64,000 nt of DNA from Cyclospora cayetanensis. Its lineage: Eukaryota; Apicomplexa; Conoidasida; Eucoccidiorida; Eimeriidae. Below the pieces are notes generated by a model, which saw nothing but the letters and a program-made list of their open reading frames with translations, ran no database searches and had not been told where the DNA came from. The stretch lies in assembly GCF_002999335.1 (NCBI RefSeq), contig NW_020312447.1, forward strand, positions 180,126-244,125, in the 5' to 3' direction. The translations under genes were made by a program, and so were the position numbers. Positions 13,430 to 23,996 of the stretch are shown here, one piece after another (positions within the stretch are counted from its first letter, which is position 1; every line of letters starts with the position of its first letter).

Positions 13430-14180
13430 AAAAGATTATTGATTTGTGAGAGTATCGTAAGTGGTCCCAGCAGCTTCACCACACACGTCTTCAAGTAATC
13501 ATCTTCTGCTGCATTCTTCAAGCTTGCCGAACCTTCAGGACCAAATCCAAGGTTCATAATAAATTCGGTCATCATAATTCTGCGTTTTTGTGTCAGTGAA
13601 GTTTTGTGCATACATTCGCATGCTTTAGCTCGCTGCTTTCTGAATGCCTCCTTTATTAATGGTGTCAGCCTACACCGGACCACCAGGTTCAGGCTTGATT
13701 TGGAAGCTTAATTTGAAACAGGATTCATCAGTGTAGCTCCAATCAGCACAAGAAAGAAATCAGCCAAAGCTATTGGCTCTTTACAGACGTAAAGTCGCAT
13801 ATACTGCGGAAGAGTGCTGGTGGTGAGCTCTGTTTGTTAATGTGCCAAAGGGTGATCCAAAGTAGTCATGTTGCGGTGGATGTGTAGGTTAGCGTTAAAG
13901 GCACGTCAGAAGTCACTGCAAACTTGATTTTCATGCGCGTAGTGACACACCTCGGCAGTCCATGGAGCTTCCAGACACGCGTGAGAACGATTGAGGCACT
14001 TCCTGATCCGAGACAGAGCTGGAGCAAGGAGTTGTACGGACATGCTTGCAGAGTCCGTCGACCGAGACCTACATGTATTCCTGACCCTTGAGTTCCAGCA
14101 GTCCAACAATAGAATCCACAATCAAAGCAGTCCAAGTCCGTTGAGGATACGGTACGTTTTGCCAAAACCGCATTTAGGTT
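13430..14180 (-). pseudogene. Integrase relic of element A
   Basis: Around 14130-14060 the - strand reads WTALIVDSIVGLLELKGQ, matching the integrase core block usually seen as W-x-DFIVGLP. It is followed in the same frame, after a stop, by VSVDGLCKH, the degraded V-VDRLSK block. In another frame, VWKLHGLPRCVTTRM (about 13990-13940) aligns with the HGLP-SDR block; the second catalytic Asp is lost. The frame at 13683-13426 ends VVKLLGPLTILSQI, like the KL-GPF-I motif of the gypsy integrase C-terminus. Domain identity is clear despite at least two frame changes. Confidence 0.8.
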
Positions 14181-14540
14181 AGCTACGCGACCTCAGCTGC
14201 TGGCAACGCGGGAATAACAGGTCATACTTAACTTCCGCGAAACGTTTTCCAAGATACCAGAGGGAACGTAAGAGGCGTTACACTGCAGTGTGGATCCAGC
14301 CAGGTTATAATTGTTTGCTTTGAGCTGAACAGCACTGCAGAACAAAGTCGAGATATTAATGACTGTGCCCCCGAATTGTTCGAAGCGCCGCAGGTCTTCT
14401 TCGAGATGAAAGTGCTTTACCTTTTGCCATTTTGGGTTCTTGCAATACTGGCGGATGCGTGAGTGCAAAAGCAGAAAACTCACGCTATCTTGATAAAAAT
14501 TGTGAGGTATCACACACAAGACCGTATGCACTGTACAAAG

Positions 14541-15590
14541 GTAAGCCGTTGGGTGTCTAGAGAGACCGTCGGCGACCATGCTGCTGATGCTCTTGACATT
14601 CAGTAGTGTTAAGTCACTCTACGGGAGGTGCCCAAACCAGTCCAAGGTACAGGAGAGACTAGTGGTTGATCTGAACAATACCTACATGCCATAATAATAA
14701 TGCCGGCGCCACTCCGCGCCCTGTCGCCCGGCATTAAATTTCTTTTTCCGCAATGGATGTCGCTGCTCTGTTTCAGCAAAGCCTTGGAAATAACAGGCGA
14801 GTTCTGGTGTTCAGGAGGATCTGCGACCTGTTGGTAAGTAAGTAACGTCGTCCGCCACACTACTATCATCGGTTGGGGGGAAGCAATGGCACACATTATT
14901 TGGGTGTGCGAGTACCAGAAAAGTTAGGATGCACCCAAGGACCCTCTTTGCTGCTTTACCAGACTCCTCTGTCCAGGTCACAGACCGTGCTTTCTGAGGC
15001 AGGTCAGTCAAAGTGCAACAATTCGAGCAAACCCAGGAGTCAAATCTAGGTAGTAAGATGCATTCCGGTAGAACGTCGCAATTTCCTTAAGGTATGTAAA
15101 GGTGAAAAATGATTGCATCAATTTTTGCCGGATCTGGCTCCATTGTTGTAGGTGCACACACGGAATCTCAGAAATCTCTTGAAAATGAACACATGCGCCT
15201 CTTCACGTGGCAGTGCTTGTCCCGCAACAGCTGAAGCGTAATCGTTTATGTATTTGTATTTAGCCGATGACAAGCCTTTTAAATCCTTACTTACTTTGCC
15301 GATGCTGCTCACCGGGAACATTGAAAGGTCCACACGTCATACAGGTATACTCGAGTTTGCGAGGGCGCGTGTGGAGGGCATTCTTGTGCCAGTCGTAACT
15401 GTGAATGGAGATTTGTGACCAGGCGTCTGTGAAGCCTCATTCCGATAAAACTGCTGATCCATGCTGTTCATCGAGTATGTAGGCTGCATGAGGCTGAGGA
15501 TTACTCCTTCACAATGACCTTTAGGGGCTTGAAGTGAACTTGTATGCGCCACGTTGCCTTCTTTGTCGGCACGAACACCTAGTTATGCCC
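14541..15590 (-). pseudogene. Reverse transcriptase and RNase H relic of element A
   Basis: VFVPTKKATWRIQVHF (about 15575-15525) is the decayed RT block equivalent to PV-KKDG-WR-C-DYR. Further on, KYINDYASAVAGQ (about 15265-15225) is the catalytic YxDD block with one Asp changed, followed by the usual E-HV-F-RL-like segment. WTEESGKAAKRVLGCILTF and VLAHPN (about 14985-14910) match the conserved 'WTEECQ-AF--LK--L' and 'LA-PD' boundary at the start of RNase H. MVADGLSRHP (14579-14550) is the conserved motif closing RNase H. Stops and frameshifts separate the blocks, so no enzyme is made. Confidence 0.85.
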
Positions 15591-16379
15591 CGAATCGGGG
15601 ATCATTTCTTGCAGTTGCCTTTTTTTTCACAAAGCTACTCGCCTGCTGCTCAGCCTCCTGTTCAAGCTTGGAAAGCTTCTGATCTCGAGGGACAGCTTAG
15701 AACCAAACTCAAACTAGCTCATTGCGGTGCGCTGGACGACAAGCAGGTGGCCGGCCTGTTCGCAGTTATTCAATTTTTAGCACATAAATGAGTTCCTTCT
15801 CAGTAGTTGCTCCTTCCTGCTGTTCTTAGGCTGACAGCTCGGTCTCACTTTTCGATAAAGAGAGCTAGGTGCGGAGACTGCAAGACGGAGTGCAGGGTCA
15901 AAACTGCCTTCTCTCCATTCTCTGCCTGGCCGTCTTCGTGAAGAGTCTGCCGCTCCTTGTCGAGACACCGCCTCTGCCTCTCTTACCATAAATGACCAGC
16001 GTTCTTGAGGATACCAGAAGCTACTTCTTCCTAGCGCTTCTTAAGGCACTAACCTCAGTACAGCGCAGCTGTGGCGCATGGGCGCCTTTCATTGGGTTAC
16101 CCATGAAAGACCTAGCATTACGTCGTGATGCTGGGGATCATCATACAACTCGTGGAGCCTTACTAATACAACCATAGTCTTTCCCTGCAGCGACATTCAC
16201 CTACCGTAGCATTGCCAATTCTTGCATTCTGCTGCCACTCAGCAAGCCTGAATCTTAGGAGCTGCGCTAATGAGTGAAGGGGCCATATGCACTTCTATGT
16301 AGGCTCCTCGGGTAACAGATCATTTCGGAACTCAGTGTCAACCAACGCAATCAGTTTCATGCTGTCAATATGAGCATGC

Positions 16380-16740
16380 ATCAGCGCAGCATTGACCCGT
16401 GGTGGGTCCTCAGCTGCTGCTCTATCCTCTGTGGCCTCCTTCACTGGGCTGCAGCCTGTGTGAGGGGGCTACCGTAACCCTGACGTGCGTTCTTCGCTGG
16501 CCAAGTCGCCTGTTTCCGCTAAGCATAGTCCAGTTCCTCTTAGTCTCTGTCTTTTTGCATGTGCTTGCAGTTCAGTATTATATCGTCCAATCACCTATAG
16601 TTAAAGCAAATGCGTTGTTGGGGGATTGTCTGGGGATGCTTGGGGGCTTTGACTTCCTCTGGCTTTTCATCCTGCTCGACCTCAGACTTCGGATAGAAAT
16701 GGTTGATACAGCTCCAATGTAAAAGTTTTCTGCTCCAGAT
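16380..16740 (-). pseudogene. Probable gag relic with degraded CCHC knuckle
   Basis: On the - strand a charged P/E/K-rich stretch leads to CFNY (about 16613-16602) and, at the spacing of a C-X2-C-X4-H-X4-C knuckle, a final NC (about 16577-16572). The second Cys is Tyr, the His is Asp, and a stop lies inside. It sits upstream of the RT in the element's sense, where gag belongs. Spacing and position support the call, but with two of four ligands gone it stays an inference. Confidence 0.45.
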
Positions 16741-18943
16741 TTACGCGTCCTTTTAAGCGATAAAACGCTGGCGTTTGGCTTACTTGCTTCTCGAACCTCT
16801 AGTCTTCCGCCATTTATGAAAGCCTTACTGGCCGCGGTTGTTAATAACTAGATTACTGCTTACCCTGCGACCAGACGAAGTGGCATTTCGGGTCAACATG
16901 AAAAACAATAACTGTAAAGCAGCTTGTTGGCTAGATGTGGCTGAGCTGGATTCACTAATTTCTTGCCATATCAGGCTATCAATATAACTCTCCTCTTGGG
17001 TTTTTCCCAGTTATCCCAAAGCTTGGTGTTTAGCTGATTTCGACGTAGACCGATGTGTCAGGGCGTGTTTAGCGGCTTGAACTGTTGTAATATGAATTCA
17101 CAAAGGACTTTTTCATGATAAAACACTTTTAAACTGCTTCTTCCTTCACTTAACATGCCGTAAGGGACATTCGTCTTTGTTCTTCTGGAGTAACAAAGCA
17201 AGCTACATCTCCAACCCGCTATGAAAGCTTCGAGCATTCGCATAGCCTTGTGGCCTGCATACTTTGCAAATCTGCCGTATCGACGGATCTATGGATATTT
17301 TATGCGCTAAGTTATCATGCTTCTGGGCGAGCTGTGGATATACTGGATTCACCTCAGCTCCAGGCAGGCCTCTCCCTAGGAGGCGTTGTGCTGCCGCTTA
17401 CTCCCATCGCCGACAGTTCTTTTCTATCTAACAGCGCCAAGTAAAACGCAGGTTATTGAATTACTAGATGGCTGGCTAGAAACCGGAGAACCACTGAAGG
17501 GAAACCTGACAACTTGACTCTTGATAAGTGTGTTCCACGAAACCACAAAACTTCCGCGGTGAGGCTCGCTGTGGGGAGCTACGCTAAACCCATGCACTTT
17601 TAACCACCCTACTCATATTTCAATAAGAGCCAGTGAAGAATTGATTAGTTGGTTTGTCCGCTCTGAAATCTTATTTGTTGCAGAGTACTGTAGGCTCGAT
17701 GCAAAATGATACAGAGCTGTGCGCGTTCGGGCTCAGTGCTACGTAGATCTACTTCAAAATGCTCGGCCTAGGGGGTGCGGCTGTGCGCACCCTAGCTGTA
17801 CCTTTCCTTTCATCCTCGGGCCTCTGAGGCGCGTGGAGGGAAGGCGAGAGTTCTTTGAGAAACATTTAACAGATTCTTTTTAGTTCGTACTGAGTGTGCA
17901 GTTGAGTGTCCCTCTACAGGGATCTTACATATGTGGAGCATTACACGAAGGATTCTCCGTTCCATCTCCATTTCCAAAGGGTAATAAGTTACCGGCCGTT
18001 TACCATCACATGTAGGGCCGAAAGTAATGTCCTAAAGTAGGGTTACCCTTCAAAAAGTTAGTCTCCTAGAGCACTCATTACATATCTTGCAATACGCTTT
18101 TCAGTAAGTTCGTGTACACAAAAGTGCATTTATCGTCTTTGCTTCAAACTGTTACCCCTGCCGGAACACGAGCACAGCTCTAGTTCTTATGCATTTCCTG
18201 TGTCATTGAGACATTGCTTTCTTAATGGATCAAACCATCCCCCACACCCTTACTTTTAGGCCCACTTGCATGTAATTACTATATGTTTGTAGGCGACAGC
18301 CTGCTTTGGCCCAAGGTACGTTTCATTCTTTATGGGGTAGGGTTGCTTGATTTCAACACTGATCTATGGAACATTGCTGTACGTTGATTATTTGCTTGTG
18401 ACACTGTTCGGGCTGGTGTGAAACTTCAGCTAGATGCATATCTGCTGTCGTTGCCTATGTCCAAGACCCTACGGCCTATGCGTATGCGAGGAAACAGGTT
18501 CTTCTCGTTAACAGACTAGAAAACCCCTTAAGTAGCTGACTAGTCCTCGGGTTGAGGTCACTTCATGGAGCTCCTAAGAGGTGTTCTACACACTGTCCCA
18601 CAGGTTCTGGTGAGATACCCGTACCATTGAAAGTCATAACTCTATGATCTAAAATATAATTTTAAGACTGCATGCAGTGTCAAAAGGTGCCATATAATAG
18701 ACTAGTATACCTCAGCAAACCCTAAATTAAGGTGGAACCAAAAAAATTTTAATGAGCAAGGGGAGTAGCAACATGCGTGCCAGGCACTGTTGGAGGTCGA
18801 TTGCCTATTCGTCTTGCTCCCGTTCTCTATTGCGGGCAATAAGAATCTACTCATTTGCCAATGCTAAATGGAGCTGCTTTCCGATTGCCTCTGGCGAGGA
18901 TGGCTGTGGGGTTTATGAGGAGTAATGAGAGCTGCAAAGTGAC
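16741..18943. other. AT-rich spacer, no gene seen
   Basis: Frames are short on both strands apart from a possible gag fragment at 17243-17058 (-). It contains dispersed-repeat copy 2 (17640-17960). No RNA gene or domain was recognised. Confidence 0.5.
17640..17960 (+). repeat. Dispersed repeat, copy 2
   Basis: Contains the ordered blocks TTGATTAGTTGGTTTGTCCG (about 17641), a 'GCAGAGTACTGTAGGCTCGATGC' region of which GGCTCGATGC is shared, TTCGGGCTCAGTGCT (about 17729), GCGCACCCTAGCTGT (about 17785) and a CTCTACAGG block (about 17913). Equivalent blocks occur in the same order near 53.9-54.2 kb and 63.3-63.6 kb. Same orientation as the other copies, although it sits beside a minus-strand retroelement. 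Confidence 0.65.
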
Positions 18944-18955
18944 CGCATGCATGCG
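18944..18955. promoter_or_regulatory. TGCATGCA-containing palindrome before a candidate start
   Basis: A 12-bp perfect palindrome, CGCATGCATGCG, ends 20 bp before the candidate ATG at 18976. TGCATGCA is a known binding motif for an ApiAP2 transcription factor of Plasmodium and is enriched in coccidian promoters. The match and position are direct observations; a regulatory role is inferred. Confidence 0.45.
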
Positions 18956-18975
18956 ATGTGGGTTGGAAGGTCACC

Positions 18976-21248
18976 ATGGAGGAACCTGAACCTCGAACTG
19001 CTGCAAGTAAGACCGAACTTTCCAGAAACTATGTTTAATCGGATTCTCAAGGTCGAGTAAGGCCCAAATGAATATTGTGCATGTGTTTTAAAAGGCTCTT
19101 CGAATACAAGAGTCTATCCATTTCATTCCCTCCACCGCAACAGGGTCAGCCTAAAACTATTTCGCAGTCCCTTGATTCATGCTTTAAGGCTACCACGAGT
19201 AAAGAGATATTCATGACTAGGCGCAGGGAGCCGGAGAGCTAGCGGCATTTTGAACATCAGTAAGTCGGTCAAGTGCACACGAGTGTTGGACACCACATAT
19301 TGAAGTCCCGTCTCAGTACAATATGCTCACCCAAAGTGAGCGTGGGCTATACACTAACCTCCTGATGCAAAAACCCGGAAAGATAGATGCAAATACCCGG
19401 AAAGGTAGGAGTGCTAAATAGTGGCGGGCGCAGGCATGCACATATTCGAAGGGCTGAACAGACAGTGTTGCATGCCGAGCAGTGGAGCAAAGGGTCAATA
19501 ACAAGAAAGGCAAAAAGAGAGCACATCAGACAATTGTGATAAAACGATCATGTGCGCAAGAATTGGCAAAGAGTGCTAGAAACTCTGGCAGAGAATGCCA
19601 GTGGAAGGCCTCGTGCAGGTGCACATTTGCATGCGGTTGCTTTTCGTAGTGTCCAGCCACATTGGCCACACCATAAGCCCTCCTCCACAGGAAGGAAGTG
19701 GCTGCTTACTAGAAACCCAGAAAAAGAAGGATGTGAAAGAAGACGAGAAGACAGCATACACATATGGCACCACAGCATGGGGCATTCCTTTTTTCCAAGA
19801 GATGGAAAATGGGGCTACATTTTCAGATCTCCCTAATGAACTGTGCAGTAGAGAGTCACCTCCTACAGAGTCACCGGCCATCGAATACGTGAAGGCCTCG
19901 CTCCTTCCCACACTGCACCAGGCAGGATCAACCACACCATACTCGGGGCAGAATAGGCACATGCACCCTTCCATCTATTGATAGGATGATACAGTAGGGA
20001 GGCCGAGCATTCATTGAGTACTAAATTGTCAGATTTCCTGCTGACTGACTTGTCCTCAGGCTCTACTCGAGGTAATAATGGCAAAAAGAGTGCACGTGCT
20101 GAGTTATGGGAGGGGGTTGGTTTTGTGCATGAAGCTTTACCCAAACGTGGCGCTCTAGAGCTAGGGTAACCACTGTATGGTTCATTTATCACAAAAGTAT
20201 GAAATGATGGCACGTAAATTGCTAGTTATTCAGCTGTTGCTGAAGCAAAAAGCGCGTCGCTGGTACAGACCGCCTTTACAGCGGAGCAGCTTGGTTGGGG
20301 CATGAATAAAAGCTACTACCTACATGCTCACCTCTAGGCATAGCATAACTGTAGAAAAAGTCTTCATAAACTAGGGTAAGAACAATTAGATGGCCATACA
20401 GGTGGCTATCCCTCTCAATAATGCATCGGTAGATATGTACGTAGGTATTGATGGATATATACATAAGTGCGTGTGGAGGCGTTATTCTGCTGTTTCTCTG
20501 TGCTTAGCTATTGATTATAGCTTATGAGGAAGGCTCACTGCAGCAGTCATTGAGGGATCTCCACAGGGCCCGCACGAATGCTCTAGAGGGAAATGGCTTC
20601 TCGCCGGAAGATCCAGAGCAGATTCACCCAACTTTGCGGAACAGAGCATCTCAGACGCTCTCCAGAAGCATCCAGGTAGGACTGACAGCGTAAACAGAAA
20701 AATACTATTCTCGTAAAGATGCACAAGTAGAAGGGTTTATGGCGAGGCATTTATGTAGATTGCTGCATAAAGCTATATGTACGTGCAAACATGCTGCCAC
20801 GGGCGACAGTGCAGCTGTGATATGCTATCTGAAGCTGTGGCGCAATGGTTAAGGTAAATTACAGGCATGTATACACTTACTTGCCTAGACAAGCATCAAA
20901 ATACAAGTTGAAGGAAATGTGTGAACAGATATCCCTGTGTATACTCGCGCGTTTTCTGATTGACGCGGATCTGTCTTTATGAATGAAATACCACGCATGA
21001 CCAACTAAGACTTACGCATGTAAAATACTATCCGTGTCGAGGTATCTTGCATACAGGACGAGCGGGAAATAGCCTCGGGAAGCTTTAAGCCCCTTGTAGT
21101 ACTCGCAGAAATCTTTCAGAGAATGGCAAAGAAGAGAGCGACAGGAGGAGCTACTCCACTAGCTGAAGGAACCGCAGCACCAATGCCAATGGATTCTCCA
21201 AAGTCTATAGGCAAGCCGATAACCATCACTGAGCAAAAGCCCTGCTAA
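18976..21248 (+). CDS. Uncharacterised small-exon gene, exon chain partly resolved
   Basis: The 3' exons are well supported. Exon 20234-20293 (TAFTAEQL) joins in phase to 20521-20675 (YEEGSLQQSLRDLHRA and onward), which joins to 21057-21248 (DEREIASGSFKPLVVLAEIF to the stop). All junctions are GT-AG and keep one helical, charged frame. None of the last exon's protein begins with Met, so ORF scans miss it. Upstream, an ATG in good context (tcaccATGG, 18976) ends at a GTAAGA donor. A frame at 19595-19968 (FFQEMENGATFSDLPNELC, then SPAIEYVKASLLPTLHQ) also looks coding. The links between these 5' pieces do not all keep phase, so the start could instead be 19595. No family recognised; the SPAIEYVK segment faintly recalls Dpy-30-like helices, without enough support to name it. 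Confidence 0.6.
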
Positions 21249-23824
21249 ACGAATGAGATATGCAATCCGTCTTTTTATAATATCCTTGCAACTTACGATG
21301 CGTGTTATTAAGGAAGCTGCCTTTTAAAGTCGGTGAATTGCCGTATGCAGATATGGCTATTGCTACACGTGTTCGAAGTCCATCTTGAGATGGTAAAATG
21401 CAGCAGACTACAGCTAAAAAAAGGATATTATCATTCCGTCATTGTGTTGAGAGGGGTTCGGGATGATGGCGCTTCTGTGAGGTGAGAACCCTTCAGGGGT
21501 TCTACAGGGAGTGGTGAAGCATATATGGCCCCGTTTTGGCGAATCTGTGGCTAGCCGACGCCACTCAGTGAGGCTTTACAGGAACTGGACCTCGTTCACG
21601 GTGGCCACCAGCACGCAACGGCACGCTAAGTGCGCTGTTGTAAGTATGCACGAACCTACCTCCGTGTGATTTACACTGTCGTGCAACAGCATCAGCAGAG
21701 CCGGTGCACCTCAGGCTGCCACCGAAGAGCTGTGCAGCATAATAGATGTCCAGTTGCCGCAATGTTACCGCTGTCTGCCCAACGCTGTGTATGGCGGGAA
21801 ATGACAAGATAAGACTCGGCGTGCAGCGCAACAAAGCTCCCGCTGTGATTTTCTGTTGTTGGCTGAGTTTCCATTTGGACACCTTTGTGAAGCACTGCAC
21901 ACAGGTGCCGAACCTTTAGAATGGCTCTTGGAAGATCGTCTCATGTATTGTTCATTGGCTAAAGCAGCGTATTGGCACCCCTACAAAACATGATATTTTT
22001 CAGCTCGGCAACACACGCGCCAAACAATCTGCCTTAAACTATTCCCTAGCCAAGTGGACGCAGAAAATAGGCACGGTGTGGTACCTTCAGTGCTAGTCCA
22101 TGTTTATTGAACTCCTTCGCAGGACCTGTATAATGCATTGTACATGGTCTTCTCAGGGTGACACACACTGTAGTCCTCACTTCATACAAACTACAAAGAA
22201 AACTATCAAGTGCTTCCCAAAGGAGTTTTTGCATCATCTTCCACATGCCCTTTACAGTCAACATGAGGGAGAGGGACAGCTAGTGTGTGCAGTGCTGCAG
22301 TTTTTTAATACTCCGAGCACTCTTAGCAAGGTGCACGGAGCACCTAGCGCCAACACACACAACACTGCCTTCTCTTACATCGAGCTGGTAGTACGCTGGA
22401 TAGAGGACGTACAAATCAATCAGCTAATTCTTCATTAATTCATTGTCTATAACAACTAATCCAGTAGAAAGTGTTCATGTATAGCTTAGCCCCGTGTACC
22501 CTGCCTCACCGTGGGCATTTCGTGGTATTGTGTAACACGTTATGCAAGGATCAGAATTTCACCTCACTCTAGCTCCCCCCAGTCATCATACGAGCTAAGA
22601 TAATAGGCCACATCCGGAAACCGCCAAGTTTCAGGCAACTATTGAGAAATGCACCAAGAAAGAAAAATTGCGTCTACAATATCGTGCACATCTCCTCGAG
22701 CCACTTGTTTTCAGGGGTGTCACATTTGCAGAAGAGAGGCCGAGAGCCCTTAGAGCTAGGCTAGACAGCGACGTGCTCGTGTTATCTTAGCAATAGTGTG
22801 CGGCAGCGCCCTACCAAAAGATCTGTGGTCGTTGAACTGACTCAAATCGGGAGTTTACTCGTCTTTTGAGGCCTTATGCACACTAGCACCCGTTTCATAC
22901 ATAAGTTAACTACACTAAACGAAAGCTGAGCCCAGGAACGCAGACCTACGGAGGCCCTCTCCGTGGGGCCCCCTAGTGCAGCCGACGGAGCGAGCAGGCA
23001 CGACCGCAGCATGGCAATGTGCAGCGAGTTCCGAAAGGGCAGGCACATCGACATCTTTGCCTTTTTCTGTGATTTACTTCATTGTTTTGCTCATGCGTCG
23101 CATCATCAGTACCATACAGAAGCACGCACACAAGCCACGTACACCAGCACGAGCCCATGGATAGGAGGAGAGGGAGCCCTCAGATTTTTTCTCCCGTTGT
23201 CTGCAGGGGTGTGTCACTGAGCGAAGACTCTGCCTTCATCGGCGGTAGGGCTGGCCATATTTGAGGCCCTTCTCTTGGGCACTGCAGAGTCCTTGTAGTC
23301 CATGCGGAGACAGCCGGCGGGTCGAACAGAACAACTGACTTCGGAAAGGGGGTTACTAGAAGGCTGAGCGAAGAGCTTTTTCTGCGCTTTCAGTTCGTTT
23401 CCAATTGGAGTTCCCTAGGGGGCCTCATAATCTGCGGTAGGATGTGAGTTGCTGCCGGGGGCCCCTGTGTTCGGACCGCCACTGCGCAAAAGTACTGGAG
23501 CTTCCCCAGGGCATTCGACGCCCGAGGATTCCTAAGTCAAGTCGCCGTACATCGAACGCTTTTACGCTCAGCAGAAGGTCGGCGGAGCATCTGAAGTGCG
23601 TGTGTTTGCTAAGGCGTGTCACGCTGAGCCTCCTCCTGCGCCTGCGCTGGAAAACAGGAGGGGCAGCGGGTTGCTCTCCTTGATACTCCACATGCCAACT
23701 CAAGGCCATGTGGCCCTCCACTCCGGACTGCAAGGAGATTGTCGACACAAAAGGGGCTATCCTCGGCGAGCGAAGTGCTGCCCTTCTGAGAGGTCTCTCG
23801 CACCCCTTCGAATTTTGTTTTTTT
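21249..23824. other. Intergenic, no gene seen
   Basis: AT-rich to about 22.9 kb, then GC-rich. Frames such as 21565-21900 (-), 22100-22438 (+) and 23425-23892 (-) have no domain and are mirrored by frames on the other strand. The right-hand end probably holds the promoter and 5' UTR of the ChAPs-family gene. Confidence 0.4.
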
Positions 23825-23870
23825 GGGGGGGGGGGAAGGGGGGGAGGGAGAAAGAGAGGGAAGAAGGGGG
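23825..23870 (+). promoter_or_regulatory. G-run tract with G-quadruplex potential
   Basis: Eleven Gs (23825-23835), seven Gs (23838-23844), then GGG runs at 23846, 23858 and GGGGG at 23866 sit on the + strand. That gives at least four G-runs with short loops. The tract lies 127 bp before the ATG at 23997, so it is in the promoter or 5' UTR of the sense strand. Quadruplex formation is an inference. Confidence 0.5.
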
Positions 23871-23996
23871 TTTCTTGTAGCGCAGTAGTCACCTCCTCCT
23901 GGGGCTTTGCTTCATGGTCTCTTAGAGAGAGCCCGCCGCGTCTTTGCTTTTCTTAAGGAGAAGGCTGCAGCCTGTTTGCATTCGCACCACTCTTAC

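Larger units (their letters stand above)
13426..16740 (-). mobile_element. Decayed Ty3/gypsy retrotransposon (element A)
   Basis: Reading the - strand from 16.7 to 13.4 kb gives the Ty3/gypsy domain order, broken by stops and frameshifts. A gag CCHC-knuckle relic is followed by reverse transcriptase, RNase H, a VADGLSRHP linker and integrase with a C-terminal segment. Integrase after RNase H separates it from Ty1/copia. No intact frame exceeds about 130 codons, so it is dead. A - strand frame at 17243-17058 may be more gag. I could not find LTRs or target-site duplications by eye, so both ends are approximate. Confidence 0.85.

Noticed and set aside
20826..20880. tRNA-like string (TGTGGCGCAATGGTTAAGG) resembling a D-arm
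   Set aside because: No matching anticodon stem, T-loop (TTCGA-type) or acceptor pairing follows, so a tRNA gene is not supported.
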